Shown: positions 34,029 to 42,910 of the stretch, piece after piece | How the letters are laid out: the number at the start of each line of letters is the position of its first letter | How positions within the stretch are numbered: position 1 is the first letter of the stretch | Notes under the pieces: generated by a model | What the model was told of the DNA's origin: nothing | The model's input: the letters and a program-made list of their open reading frames with translations, nothing else | Database searches by the model: none | Position numbers and translations under genes: made by a program | Source: Pseudobacillus lumedeiriae | GTDB taxonomy: Bacteria > Bacillota > Bacilli > Bacillales > Domibacillaceae | Direction of reading: 5' to 3' | Length of the DNA stretch: 64,000 bases | Assembly: GCF_044891285.1 (NCBI RefSeq) | Contig: NZ_JAUIYO010000015.1 | Location: forward strand, 1 to 64,000

Positions 34029-34116
34029 TCACACTTTCCTACGCTGGTATGAACCAGATCAGGTTCTTAGAGTTGAGGATCTCTCCTCTCTCAGCCGATA
34101 ACGACACCCCTAGTGG
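34029..34116 (-). promoter_or_regulatory. TPP riboswitch (THI element)
   Basis: On the minus strand the aptamer runs CTAGGGGTGTCG, then GGCTGAGAGAGGAG, then AACCTGATCTGGTTCATACC and AGCGTAGGAAAGTG. CTGAGAG and ACCTGATCTGG-x-TAATACC-x-GCGTAGGAA are the conserved core that binds thiamine pyrophosphate. Ligand binding should shut off thiT. Confidence 0.95.
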
Positions 34117-34247
34117 ACTTATATACTATCAATATAGCATAAGAGACATGAAAACGAAATATTATTCTAAGATAAGCGCATGGGCATATATATAAACGGA
34201 ATCTTCAAAATCGGTTTTTAAAAATCACGTTAAAGCAGGTGCATCCG

Positions 34248-34742
34248 ATGAATCATATTGTAAAACCCGGCGAAACATTATCGTCGATTGCGGCTGATTA
34301 TCGCATCTCCCTCTCTAGATTGATGGCTGCCAATCCTGGAATGAACATTCATCTCATTTATCCCGGTCAAAAAATTCGTATTCCTGGGCTGCCGTCACCG
34401 GATACTCTTCCCTATTCCATCCATATTTCGCTTTCACAGCGCAAATTAACGTTGTTTCACCGGGGAAATGTTCAAAAAACATATCCCGTCGGCGTTGGAA
34501 AAATGCTGACTCAAACGCCGACGGGCGATTTTGTCATTATTAATAAAGCACCCAACCCTGGCGGTCCATTTGGAACGATGTGGATGAGTTTATCTAAAAA
34601 ATCATACGGTATTCATGGAACGAATAATCCATCTTCTATCGGGAAATTCGTTTCTCACGGATGTGTCCGCATGTATAATCGCGATGTGGAAGAATTGGCA
34701 AGAATTGTTCCAATCGGCACTCCTGTTCATATTCGACCGTGA
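34248..34742 (+). CDS. ykuD: L,D-transpeptidase YkuD with LysM domain
   Basis: The 164-residue enzyme has an N-terminal LysM (residues 2-47, KPGETLSSIAADYRIS and GQKIRIPG) and a YkuD catalytic domain (55-163). The active-site motif is SHGCVRMYNRD with Cys near 142, preceded by GIHGTNNPSSIGKFV. It cross-links or modifies spore or cell-wall peptidoglycan through meso-diaminopimelate. It has the same length and domain order as B. subtilis YkuD. ATG at 34248 follows AGGTG; a GTG at 34239 is the alternative. No signal peptide. Confidence 0.92.
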   Translation: MNHIVKPGETLSSIAADYRISLSRLMAANPGMNIHLIYPGQKIRIPGLPSPDTLPYSIHISLSQRKLTLFHRGNVQKTYPVGVGKMLTQTPTGDFVIINKAPNPGGPFGTMWMSLSKKSYGIHGTNNPSSIGKFVSHGCVRMYNRDVEELARIVPIGTPVHIRP

Positions 34743-34830
34743 AGAAATGAAAAGCTGTCTACTAAAGGCCATGTATACGTTTAAAAACGCGAAAGGAGGG
34801 CATAACAAAATCATAAAGGAGGAGTGGCTG

Positions 34831-35172
34831 ATGACAGAAGAAAACCACGCGATTCATAAAGATGGTGAATTGCAAATAGATAAAGTGGACAATACGATTG
34901 CCCGGATGGATCCAGAAAGAATGGACAGCATTCTTGAAGATTTTGAAACGTTTCAAGGGTATCTCAAACAAAGAATTGAAGTCGCTGAAAAGATTGGTTT
35001 AAATGAGGAGCAGCTGGCTCTCGCGGCAGAAAAGATTGGGAACTATCTAGCCCAGCATGCCCAGCCAAAAAATCGGGAGGAAAAACTGCTGCAAGAGCTT
35101 TGGAATGCAGGCACGCAAGATGAACGCCATCATTTAGCCCATATGCTTGTTAAAATGGTTGATCACAAATAA
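34831..35172 (+). CDS. DUF3243 family protein
   Basis: This 113-residue protein has an N-terminal acidic extension (1-45) and the DUF3243 core: FETFQGYLKQRIEVAEKIGL, then IGNYLAQHAQPKNREEKLLQ and ELWNAGTQDERHHLAHMLVK. It is helical and cytosolic, of unknown function, and similar in core to B. subtilis YmfJ. ATG at 34831 has AAGGAGGAG at good spacing; the open frame upstream overlaps ykuD. A strong terminator follows immediately. Confidence 0.82.
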   Translation: MTEENHAIHKDGELQIDKVDNTIARMDPERMDSILEDFETFQGYLKQRIEVAEKIGLNEEQLALAAEKIGNYLAQHAQPKNREEKLLQELWNAGTQDERHHLAHMLVKMVDHK

Positions 35173-35203
35173 AAAACGACTGCCCTTGGGCAGTCGTTTT
35201 TTA
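35170..35203. terminator. Bidirectional terminator
   Basis: AAAAAACGACTGCCC and GGGCAGTCGTTTTTT form a near-perfect stem with a TTG-type loop. It serves the DUF3243 gene and the convergent ilvE. Confidence 0.92.
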
Positions 35204-36292
35204 TTTGACTTCGATGCACTGTTCAACTTCCATTGTCCAATTAAACGGATCTGGTTCTTTTCCGCCTTGAATGCTTGTAATCGTGTGGAAAAGTTTTTCA
35301 GACACTGGGCCTGTAACCCCGTCGTTAATGATCATTTTTTCATCTTTCCAGAGTAATTCTCCAATTGGCGAAATGATCGCGGCTGTTCCTGTGCCGAAGG
35401 CTTCTTCTAATTGACCAGCCTGATGCGCCTCGCGAAGCTCTTCCATAGAAATTCGGCGTTCTGTTACTGTCATTCCCCAATGTTTTAACAGTTGAATGAC
35501 TGAATTTCTTGTCACCCCGTCTAAAATACTGCCATTTAACGCAGGTGTCACAACTTCACCGTTGATTTTGAAGAAGACGTTCATGCTGCCAACTTCTTCG
35601 ATGTATTTTTTCTCTACTCCATCAAGCCATAACACTTGAGAGTATTCTTTGCGGTCAGCTATTTCTTGTGCTTTTAAACTAGAGGCATAGTTCCCTGCCG
35701 TTTTCGCTTCCCCTGTTCCCCCGGCAACTGCACGGACAAATTCGTTTTCCACCAAGATTTTTACCGGTTTAATGCCTTCTTTATAGTAAAGGCCTACAGG
35801 TGATAAAATGATGATAAATTGATACCGGCTGGATGGTTTCACTCCCAGGAACGGCTCCGTTGCAATAATGAATGGGCGAATATACAGCGATGTGCCTTCC
35901 CATTTTGGTATCCATTCTTTTTCAACTGAAATAAGTTGTTTTAACGCTTCGATCGCCATGTCCACATCTACTGCAGGAATGCATAAACGTTCATTTGAAC
36001 GGTTCAAGCGCTGAAAGTTTCTCTCAGGACGGAATAATAATACTCGATTATCTTCTGTCAAGTAAGCTTTCAATCCTTCGAAGACACTTTGACCATAATG
36101 AAAGATCATGCAAGACGGATCTAATGAAAGCGGCTGGTAAGGAACAATTCTTGGATCATGCCAACCTTGTCCTTCGGTATAATCCATAATAAACATATGG
36201 TCCGTGAAGATTTTTCCAAAGCCTAGATCTGCGGATTGCGGCTTCGGTTTTCTTTCAGGACTAAGATTGAGTTGGATAGTATGTTCTTTCAT
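35201..36292 (-). CDS. ilvE: Branched-chain amino acid aminotransferase
   Basis: The 363-residue PLP enzyme interconverts leucine, isoleucine and valine with their keto acids. It is the longer (type II) BCAT form, as in B. subtilis YbgE/YwaA. The PLP lysine is in EAKTAGNYASSLKAQ (Lys near residue 200). GQSVFEGLKAY (near 70) and EEAFGTGTAAIISPIG (near 300) mark the active site. AAGGAGCC precedes the ATG. It is a single gene, so a biosynthetic versus degradative role cannot be separated from context. Confidence 0.92.
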   Translation of the reverse strand: MKEHTIQLNLSPERKPKPQSADLGFGKIFTDHMFIMDYTEGQGWHDPRIVPYQPLSLDPSCMIFHYGQSVFEGLKAYLTEDNRVLLFRPERNFQRLNRSNERLCIPAVDVDMAIEALKQLISVEKEWIPKWEGTSLYIRPFIIATEPFLGVKPSSRYQFIIILSPVGLYYKEGIKPVKILVENEFVRAVAGGTGEAKTAGNYASSLKAQEIADRKEYSQVLWLDGVEKKYIEEVGSMNVFFKINGEVVTPALNGSILDGVTRNSVIQLLKHWGMTVTERRISMEELREAHQAGQLEEAFGTGTAAIISPIGELLWKDEKMIINDGVTGPVSEKLFHTITSIQGGKEPDPFNWTMEVEQCIEVK

Positions 36293-36482
36293 TTTGCACT
36301 GGCTCCTTGCTGTATATGAATTTGGTGAAAAAGATAAAAGAGATAATAAACTATATACATTTCCATATTACAACTTTTTCGAATCTTTTCACAATCATTT
36401 AGTGCAAAAATAGTGTAAAATATTTTTATTTTTTTGTCCAATCAGAATTTTGATCAACAACATGCTGCTTCCGTCTGTATTA

Positions 36483-37958
36483 TCAACGAACAGCAGGGAG
36501 GCGAATTTCTACTTTCGTCCCTTTGCCCTGCTCGCTTTCGAAGAAGATTTTTCCATTATGGTGTTCAATAATTTTAAAGCTGACCATCAATCCGAGTCCT
36601 GTCCCTTTTTCTTTGTTGGAGTAGAACGGTTCACCAAGACGCAGAATCCGGTCTTGGGAAATACCGATGCCCTCATCGATCACTTCAATACAAATAGAGC
36701 CATCCATTGCCTGTTTCGTGTGAATCGTGACTTTTCCTCCGTTCGGCATCGCTTCGATGGCATTTTTAATTAAATTCAAAATAACCTGTTTCAACTGTTT
36801 CTCTTCTATTCGGACAAATGGCAGCGGTTCTGCCAGCACCGGAACCAGCTCAATCCCATGAAGGAGTGCTTCTGGCTGCATAAACATGATGGAATCCTTT
36901 AACACTCCATTGATATCTTTTATTTCAAAAACCGTTTCTTGATTCGGCTTAGCAAGCATAAGGAATTCCTGCATAATGGATTCGATTCGATCAAGCTCTG
37001 AAAGAATAATTTCGCTGTACCGATGATGAGTCTCCTGCCCCCATAATTGGGTAAACCCTTTAATCGCTGTCAGCGGATTTCGCACTTCATGAGCAATTCC
37101 AGCTGCCAGCTGGCCAACAGCACCGAGTTTGTCTTTTTTATTAAGAAGAATTTCCTTCTCCTTTAAACTAGTAATATCCTGAGTAATGAAGATGACTCTA
37201 TTTGTAAGGAGGTGTTCAATTATTTTCCGGGAGCGAAGCCAGACGACAGACCCGTTTTCATGGATCGCCTGGTATTCAATTTCTGCACTTTCGCCGTACT
37301 CTTCTCCTTTGATAAACTCTTTAAATCTTGTCCGGTCATCCGGATGAATAATGTCCATAATCATACACAGATTTTTATATATTTCACCGCTCGAATGTCC
37401 AAGCACTTTTTCATATGAGGGACTCATATAAACGAGCTGGCTGGTAAAACAGTCATATACACAAAAGATATCATTAATATTTTCTGTTATGGAAAGAAAC
37501 TTTTTTTCGTTTTCTTTTAATTCTTTTGCTTTACGGTCCAGTAGAATAGCTGTTTCAATACTATTAGTTATATTTTTTATGACAAAAATAGCTGCAATGA
37601 ATTGTCCGTCTGCATCTTGTACAGGTGATGCAGAAATGTTCACATAAAGAAGAGCTCCGTCTTTGTTTTGACGGACGGTTTGATAATGCTGGATTGTCTC
37701 TCCAGACATTAGCTTTTGTTTCAAACGCTCGAACTCGCCTTTTAAGTGTATCGGAACAATGGGCGGCGGTGTTTCTTGCAGTTCATTTAACGCCCATCCG
37801 TATTCCCGTTCAAATGCTTCATTCACAGCAATGATCTTTCCTTCGCCGTTGAATATGTAGACAGGGTCACAAATGGCATGTAAAAAAGCATCACACCAAT
37901 TGCCATACATAGCAGGCAGGGTGCCCAGCTTAATAAATCTTTCTTCATTGGTTTCCAC
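36483..37958 (-). CDS. PAS-domain sensor histidine kinase (soluble, KinA/KinE-like)
   Basis: The protein has 491 residues and two PAS domains (about 18-135 and 150-265). The HisKA motif AAGIAHEVRNPLTAIKGFTQ places the phospho-His near residue 291. HATPase motifs NLIKNAIEAMPNGG, DEGIGIS and GTGLGLMVSF follow. No membrane segment is seen. The arrangement is that of sporulation phosphorelay kinases, but no response regulator is adjacent. The GTG start at 37958 has GGGGGAG 10 nt upstream; the frame is open to 38093, where no ribosome site supports the ATG at 38009. Confidence 0.85.
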   Translation of the reverse strand: METNEERFIKLGTLPAMYGNWCDAFLHAICDPVYIFNGEGKIIAVNEAFEREYGWALNELQETPPPIVPIHLKGEFERLKQKLMSGETIQHYQTVRQNKDGALLYVNISASPVQDADGQFIAAIFVIKNITNSIETAILLDRKAKELKENEKKFLSITENINDIFCVYDCFTSQLVYMSPSYEKVLGHSSGEIYKNLCMIMDIIHPDDRTRFKEFIKGEEYGESAEIEYQAIHENGSVVWLRSRKIIEHLLTNRVIFITQDITSLKEKEILLNKKDKLGAVGQLAAGIAHEVRNPLTAIKGFTQLWGQETHHRYSEIILSELDRIESIMQEFLMLAKPNQETVFEIKDINGVLKDSIMFMQPEALLHGIELVPVLAEPLPFVRIEEKQLKQVILNLIKNAIEAMPNGGKVTIHTKQAMDGSICIEVIDEGIGISQDRILRLGEPFYSNKEKGTGLGLMVSFKIIEHHNGKIFFESEQGKGTKVEIRLPAVR

Positions 37959-38137
37959 TTCTAATCCACTCCCCCTTACTATCATGTCTAAAAGCTTCTT
38001 CTTTTTCATCAAAAATCGTTCAACAAATGATGAGTTTTTCTGACAATTGTTCGTTAGCTGCAAGTATCCTGCCTTTTTCACAATTTTCAGCAAGTAAGCT
38101 ATAATTAGGCTATATTAAATGATATTCTTGATAAAAC

Positions 38138-38176
38138 GATTTTTGACTCATTTCGTCCGAAAACGAGTCAAAAATC
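38138..38176. repeat. Inverted repeat between kinase and CoA pyrophosphatase genes
   Basis: Perfect 12-bp arms GATTTTTGACTC (38138-38149) and GAGTCAAAAATC (38165-38176) surround a loop that itself holds TTTCG/CGAAA. It lies in the divergent region and lacks a T-run after the stem, so an operator or a transcript-stabilising hairpin is more likely than a terminator. Confidence 0.5.
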
Positions 38177-38239
38177 AACAATGTTTTATAACAGAACTGA
38201 TCATTAAAGAAAACATGTCGTGAATAAAGAGGTGCAGCC

Positions 38240-38866
38240 ATGAGGATTAATCAATTACTTGAAAAGTTTCAACATCGGACACCGGTGATTTTAGGCAGTG
38301 AACAATTTACAAAGTTTGCTGTTCTCCTTCCCCTTATTGAGAAAGAAGGAGAAATCCATGTTTTATTTGAGGTTCGTTCCCATGAAATGCGCCGGCAGCC
38401 GGGAGAAGTTTGTTTTCCAGGAGGAAAATATGATCCGGATGATGAGGACGAACGCTTCACAGCTATCCGGGAAACGTCGGAAGAACTAGGAATTTCTTTA
38501 TCAAGCATTCATCGTACGTTTCCCTTGGACTTTATGCTGTCTCCTTTTGAAGCGATGATCTTTCCATTCGTCGGGGTATTGTCTGCAGAAGAGCAGCTAA
38601 AACCGAATCCTGCAGAAGTGGCGGAAGTCTTTACGGTTCCCTTGAATTATTTATTAACAGCCGTTCCAGCCTGTCATTCGGTCCGTTTTAAAGTGGAGCC
38701 TGAAGCAGGATTTCCTTTCGATTTAATTATCGGCGGAGAAGATTACAATTGGCGGCCGCGCAAAAGAGAAGAGTATTTTTATGTGTATGAAAACCGGATT
38801 ATTTGGGGGATGACTGCCCGCATATTAAAACATTTTCTGGATATCATTAAAGAAGCTGACATGTAG
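38240..38866 (+). CDS. NUDIX CoA pyrophosphatase (NudL-like)
   Basis: This 208-residue NUDIX enzyme splits coenzyme A or acyl-CoA into 4'-phosphopantetheine and 3',5'-ADP. The box is GGKYDPDDEDERFTAIRETS followed by EELGI (about residues 61-85). The upstream RRQPGEVCFPGG is the CoA-family (UPF0035-type) signature LLxxRxPGE/PGG. AAGAGGTG precedes the ATG. Monocistronic. Confidence 0.87.
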   Translation: MRINQLLEKFQHRTPVILGSEQFTKFAVLLPLIEKEGEIHVLFEVRSHEMRRQPGEVCFPGGKYDPDDEDERFTAIRETSEELGISLSSIHRTFPLDFMLSPFEAMIFPFVGVLSAEEQLKPNPAEVAEVFTVPLNYLLTAVPACHSVRFKVEPEAGFPFDLIIGGEDYNWRPRKREEYFYVYENRIIWGMTARILKHFLDIIKEADM

Positions 38867-39003
38867 ACAAAAGCTACTGTTACATATTCTTGGGCTGATT
38901 GAAAACAATTGTTAAGGGACATGAGCACTGCTGGCAGGCGGGCATTGAAGAAAGCGAGCGGTTGTCAACAGTCTAGAAGCCGGAATAGCACCTCCTGTCC
39001 CTC
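38867..39003. other. Short gap upstream of the T-box promoter
   Basis: No gene is seen. AGGGACA (38915-38921) and TGTCCCT (38996-39002) could close an ~88-nt structured region just before the -35 box of proBA. I recognise no known RNA family in it. Confidence 0.3.
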
Positions 39004-39033
39004 TTGACAAATCTTCAGAATAATAGATAATTG
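39004..39033 (+). promoter_or_regulatory. proBA promoter candidate
   Basis: A perfect TTGACA (39004-39009) is followed at 18 bp by TAATTG (39028-39033), placing the start about 10-15 nt before the T-box stem I. The -10 is weaker and its register is uncertain. Confidence 0.5.
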
Positions 39034-39049
39034 TGAATAATTAAGAATA

Positions 39050-39290
39050 CACAAACGATGAAGGGATTAGTAAGCAAGTGAAATGCGTCAGAGATTGGAG
39101 TCCATCGGCTGAAAGGCTCCTCGCAGGAAATTGTTGAACCTGCCCTTGTTAACCGTCGCTTATGACAACATAAGCCGTTCCCCTCGTTACGGGTTCAAAG
39201 CGGGCGCTTCTATGCGCCAATAAAGGTGGTACCGCGGAACAGCATGCCCTCCGTCCTTTTGTTAGGAGGAGGGGCATGCTGTTTTTTGTG
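39050..39290 (+). promoter_or_regulatory. T-box leader controlling proBA (proline specifier)
   Basis: The leader has stem I beginning near 39060, the conserved T-box AGGTGGTACCGCGG at 39224-39237, and a terminator stem (AACAGCATGCCCTCC and complement) ending in TTTTTT at 39281-39287. The probable specifier is CCT at 39139-39141 in TTGAACCTGC, read by uncharged tRNA-Pro. When tRNA-Pro is uncharged, its acceptor end pairs with the T-box bulge and the antiterminator forms. The specifier register was assigned by eye. Confidence 0.92.
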
Positions 39291-39382
39291 TTTGATATAA
39301 AAGGCTATGTTAATTGTTGATTGGAGCACCTCCAGCGGAAATCAACAGGAGAATTTAACAAAGCTATATAAAGAGGAAAAGG

Positions 39383-40513
39383 ATGAGATTGACTGTGAAA
39401 AAATCCAGGGTTGTTGTGAAAATTGGCAGCAGTTCTTTAACGGATGAACAAGGAAATATCGTTGAAGAAAAAGTATATGATCACGTATCAGCCATTGCCA
39501 AGCTTCGTGAAAACGGTCATGAAGTGATCGTCGTATCATCTGGAGCGATCGCGGCCGGCTTTCGATCATTAGGTTATCAATCCCGGCCGAAAACGGTGGC
39601 GGCGAAGCAAGCATCTGCGGCTGTCGGACAAAGCCTGCTCATTCAAAAATATATTTCCCTGCTGGCGCCTTTTGGGCTCGTCGCCGCACAAATGCTTTTA
39701 ACGAAAGAAGATTTCTATAGCCGCGGCCGTTTTTATAACTTCTATACGTCCATGTCAGAGCTGTTAAGAGCAGGAGCCATTCCAATTATCAATGAAAATG
39801 ATTCAATTTCTATTGAAGAGCTGACGTACGGGGATAACGACATGCTGTCTGCGCTCGTCAGCGGCTTTACTCAGGCCAATGCTCTTATTATTCTTACGGA
39901 TATTGATGGGCTTTATGACAGCAATCCTGCTGATCACCCGGAAGCGAAACGATTTCATTTTATTCCGGAAGTAACGGATGAGCTTTTATCGTATGCCGGC
40001 GACAGCGGCACGTCGATCGGAACAGGCGGGATGAGATCGAAGCTATTAGCAGCGAAAAAAGCCTTGTCGCTTGGGGTGCCCGTATTTGTTGGCAGCGGCC
40101 AAGGTGAAAACAAGCTGATGGACATTCTTGAAGGCAAAGGCAGCGGCACGTATATCGGTGCTCCATTTAAGAGCCATATGCAAATGAAAAAACAATGGCT
40201 CGCCCACCATGCGCAGACGAGCGGGGCCATCGTGATTGATGAAGGAGCGGAACAAGCCATTCTTTCAAGAGGAAAAAGCCTGCTTCCTGTTGGCGTCTTA
40301 TCTGTGGAAGGGTTGTTTCATGCGATGGATGTGGTAACCGTTTTAAATCAAAAAAGAGACGTGCTCGGCAAAGGACAAGTGTATTATTCCTCGGCAGATC
40401 TTGAGAAAGTTAAAGGCTTGGCCGGTGCAGAAGCGAAAGTGTACTCGATTAATGAGCGGGCGGAAGTAATTCACCGCGATAATTGGGTGACGACAAAAAT
40501 AATGATTAAATGA
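39383..40513 (+). CDS. proB: Glutamate 5-kinase
   Basis: The 376-residue enzyme phosphorylates glutamate to gamma-glutamyl phosphate, the first step of proline synthesis. The amino-acid kinase domain (residues 5-255) has VVVKIGSSSLT, SSGAIAAG and the NENDSI motif. A C-terminal PUA domain (about 280-365) is present. ATG at 39383 has an AGAGG upstream; a GTG at 39395 would match the B. subtilis start MKK. It is 19 bp upstream of proA, and both genes are under the proline T-box. Confidence 0.95.
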   Translation: MRLTVKKSRVVVKIGSSSLTDEQGNIVEEKVYDHVSAIAKLRENGHEVIVVSSGAIAAGFRSLGYQSRPKTVAAKQASAAVGQSLLIQKYISLLAPFGLVAAQMLLTKEDFYSRGRFYNFYTSMSELLRAGAIPIINENDSISIEELTYGDNDMLSALVSGFTQANALIILTDIDGLYDSNPADHPEAKRFHFIPEVTDELLSYAGDSGTSIGTGGMRSKLLAAKKALSLGVPVFVGSGQGENKLMDILEGKGSGTYIGAPFKSHMQMKKQWLAHHAQTSGAIVIDEGAEQAILSRGKSLLPVGVLSVEGLFHAMDVVTVLNQKRDVLGKGQVYYSSADLEKVKGLAGAEAKVYSINERAEVIHRDNWVTTKIMIK

Positions 40514-40532
40514 AGGGAACGGAGTGGGAATC

Positions 40533-41774
40533 ATGAGTGAACTAATTGAAAAAGCGAAGCTGTTGAAGAAAGCATCGTATGAAATGGCAATGCTTACGGA
40601 AGAAGAAAAAAATCAAGGGCTGGAACAGATCGCAGCCGCTTTGTCAGCTAATGTAGACTTTATTTTGCAGGAAAATTCAAAAGACATGGAAGCGGGAGCG
40701 GCTGCAGGCTTTGCGCCCCCTCTTCTCGACCGGCTAAAGCTGACGGAAGAACGCGTTAGGCAGATGGCAGATGGTGTCCGGCAGCTGATCCATTTAAAAG
40801 ATCCGGTTGGTGAAACTACTGAACAGTGGACACTAGAAAATGGATTAGCCATTCAAACCATACGGGTGCCTCTTGGTGTAGTAGGCATGGTGTATGAAGC
40901 GCGGCCGAATGTGACAGTAGATGCTGCTGCTTTATGTTTAAAAGCAGGCAATGCAGTACTGCTCCGCGGCAGTTCTTCCGCAGCCCGTTCCAATATCGCT
41001 TTAGTGTCAGTGATGAAAGCGGCTTTGGAGGATTCTCCGATTCCAGAACAGGCACTGCAGCTGCTTGAAGACACAAGCCGGGAAACAGCATCGGAAATGT
41101 TTCGGTTAAATGAATACTTAGATATGCTCATTCCACGCGGCGGGGCTGGTTTAATCCAAACCGTCATCCAGCAGGCAACCGTCCCTGTGTTAGAAACAGG
41201 TGTTGGCAATTGCCACGTGTATATTGATGAAAGCGCAAAGAAAGATATGGCTATAGCGATTGCTGAAAATGCGAAGCTGCACCGCCCTTCTGTTTGTAAT
41301 GCGGCAGAGTCCTTGTTAATCCACAAAGACTGGCCTCACCGAGAAGAGCTTTTGCGCTCGCTTCATGAAAAAGACGTGGAGCTTCGCGGTTCCGATGATC
41401 TAGTGCAGAAATTTTCTTTTATACAAAAGGCAGAAGAAGCAGATTGGGGCACAGAATATTTAGCGCCAATTCTTGCTGTAAAAACGGTCGCAGATGTCAA
41501 AGAAGCGGTGGCTCATATTCAAACATACGGCACGAAACATTCTGAAGCGATCGTTTCGGAAACACCCCAGCACGTTCAAACGTTCTTCCGTGCCATCGAT
41601 GCAGCCGTTCTTTATCACAATGCTTCCACACGCTTTACAGACGGTGAGCAGTTTGGGTATGGAGCGGAAATCGGCATTAGCACGCAAAAATTGCATGCGC
41701 GCGGACCGATGGGACTTCGCGCTATTACAACTGTGAAGTCAATCGTAGAAGGAAACGGACAAATTAGAAAATAA
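40533..41774 (+). CDS. proA: Glutamate-5-semialdehyde dehydrogenase
   Basis: This 413-residue NADPH-dependent enzyme reduces gamma-glutamyl phosphate to the semialdehyde, the second step of proline synthesis. The catalytic Cys is in HRPSVCNAAESLLIH (near residue 255); RPNVTVDAAALCLKAGNAVL and the RGSS loop bind cofactor. ATG at 40533 has GGAG at good spacing. It is the last gene of the operon; proC is not nearby. Confidence 0.95.
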   Translation: MSELIEKAKLLKKASYEMAMLTEEEKNQGLEQIAAALSANVDFILQENSKDMEAGAAAGFAPPLLDRLKLTEERVRQMADGVRQLIHLKDPVGETTEQWTLENGLAIQTIRVPLGVVGMVYEARPNVTVDAAALCLKAGNAVLLRGSSSAARSNIALVSVMKAALEDSPIPEQALQLLEDTSRETASEMFRLNEYLDMLIPRGGAGLIQTVIQQATVPVLETGVGNCHVYIDESAKKDMAIAIAENAKLHRPSVCNAAESLLIHKDWPHREELLRSLHEKDVELRGSDDLVQKFSFIQKAEEADWGTEYLAPILAVKTVADVKEAVAHIQTYGTKHSEAIVSETPQHVQTFFRAIDAAVLYHNASTRFTDGEQFGYGAEIGISTQKLHARGPMGLRAITTVKSIVEGNGQIRK

Positions 41775-41776
41775 TC

Positions 41777-41812
41777 AAAAAACCGGCAGCTCATCAGTCT
41801 GCCGGTTTTTTG
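41777..41812. terminator. Terminator of proBA
   Basis: AAAAAACCGGCAGCT-type stem with AGTCTGCCGGTTTTTT, mirrored T-runs on both strands; it can also end the convergent lipoprotein gene. Confidence 0.9.
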
Positions 41813-41825
41813 ATTATTTTCTGTA

Positions 41826-42707
41826 TTATTTCAACTCTTGAATAATGAGCTGTTCGCCTTCTTTTATATACGTAAACGTAATTTCTGTTCCTTCTTCTAA
41901 TTGTTCAAACTGTTTCATGATTTCACTGTCCGGTGCTACTTGAAAAGCCTGTGGCTGTCCGTCGACTTCAACTTCCACTGTATGAGGATCAGCAATGCCG
42001 TTGAACACACCTTTTGTTTCAACGGCTTGTTCTGTTTTCAGTTCTTGAATGATCAGCTGTTCGCCGTCTTTTTTATACGTAAACGTAATTTCTGTTCCTT
42101 CTTCTAATTGTTCAAACTGTTTCATCGTTTCGCTGCCGGGTGCCACTTGAAAAGCCTGTGGCTGTCCGTCGACTTCAATTTCCACTGTATGAGGATCAGC
42201 AATGCCGTTGAACACACCTTTTGTTTCAACGGCTTGTTCTGTTTTCAGTTCTTGAATGATCAGCTGTTCGCCGTCTTTTTTGTACGTAAACGTAATTTCC
42301 GTTCCTTCTTTTAATTGTTCAAACTGTTTCATCGTTTCGCTGCCGGGTGCCACTTGAAAAGCCTGTGGCTGTCCGTCGACTTCAATTTCCACTGTGTGAG
42401 GATCAGCGATGCCGTTGAATACACCTTTCGTTTCAATGATGTCTGCTGGTGTTTCTTTCGGATCTGATTCTTTGGCTGTTTCTGTAGTTGGATTGCTCGT
42501 TGTATCCTTTGATACAGGAGTTTCTTTCTCTGCTGGTGTTTCTGTTCCTTCTTTTTGATCCGGTTGTCCGCCCGCTCCTTGTTCACCCTCTTGCGCTGTT
42601 TCTTCCGGCTTATTTGTCTCTTGTTCTTCTGTCGTTGTTTCTGAACATGCGGCTAATACTCCCCCCGCAAGTACAACGGCTCCTACGATCATCGACCATT
42701 TTTTCAT
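41826..42707 (-). CDS. Lipoprotein with three near-identical 69-residue repeats
   Basis: This 293-residue lipoprotein has a signal peptide and lipobox (LAAC, Cys near residue 21), then a linker rich in E, T and K (22-88). Three repeats of about 69 residues follow, each beginning ETKGVFNGIADPHTVE and containing GQPAFQVA-like and GTEITFTYKK segments, ending LIIQELK. The repeats are almost identical at the DNA level (207-bp period), so they are a recent amplification. The last repeat differs most (VEVEVD, IKEGEQ). A beta-rich surface domain is likely. Function unknown. AAAGGAGTC precedes the ATG. Confidence 0.85.
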   Translation of the reverse strand: MKKWSMIVGAVVLAGGVLAACSETTTEEQETNKPEETAQEGEQGAGGQPDQKEGTETPAEKETPVSKDTTSNPTTETAKESDPKETPADIIETKGVFNGIADPHTVEIEVDGQPQAFQVAPGSETMKQFEQLKEGTEITFTYKKDGEQLIIQELKTEQAVETKGVFNGIADPHTVEIEVDGQPQAFQVAPGSETMKQFEQLEEGTEITFTYKKDGEQLIIQELKTEQAVETKGVFNGIADPHTVEVEVDGQPQAFQVAPDSEIMKQFEQLEEGTEITFTYIKEGEQLIIQELK

Positions 42708-42910
42708 AAGTGTGACTCCTTTCTTTCCCTTGTCTTACCGACTATATTGTAACACACTTGGAATTTTCCGCTAAGTATTTGCATACTGGAATAGAATGGG
42801 CCAATTGTTTGTTATAGTAAAAAAATTCGTGTGAACGCTTATTTTTTCTGTTCATTTATTTATAAAAGAGCAGTATAATAGGTCACGGTATGAGGAGATG
42901 AGGGTTAAAC

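Noticed and set aside
38867..39003. AGGGACA/TGTCCCT closing an 88-nt region before the proBA promoter
   Set aside because: Only the 7-bp outer pair was found, and no known RNA family was recognised inside.
41901..42314. Two 68-codon plus-strand frames across the lipoprotein repeats
   Set aside because: They are exact shadows of the 207-bp repeats on the opposite strand and have no translation signals.
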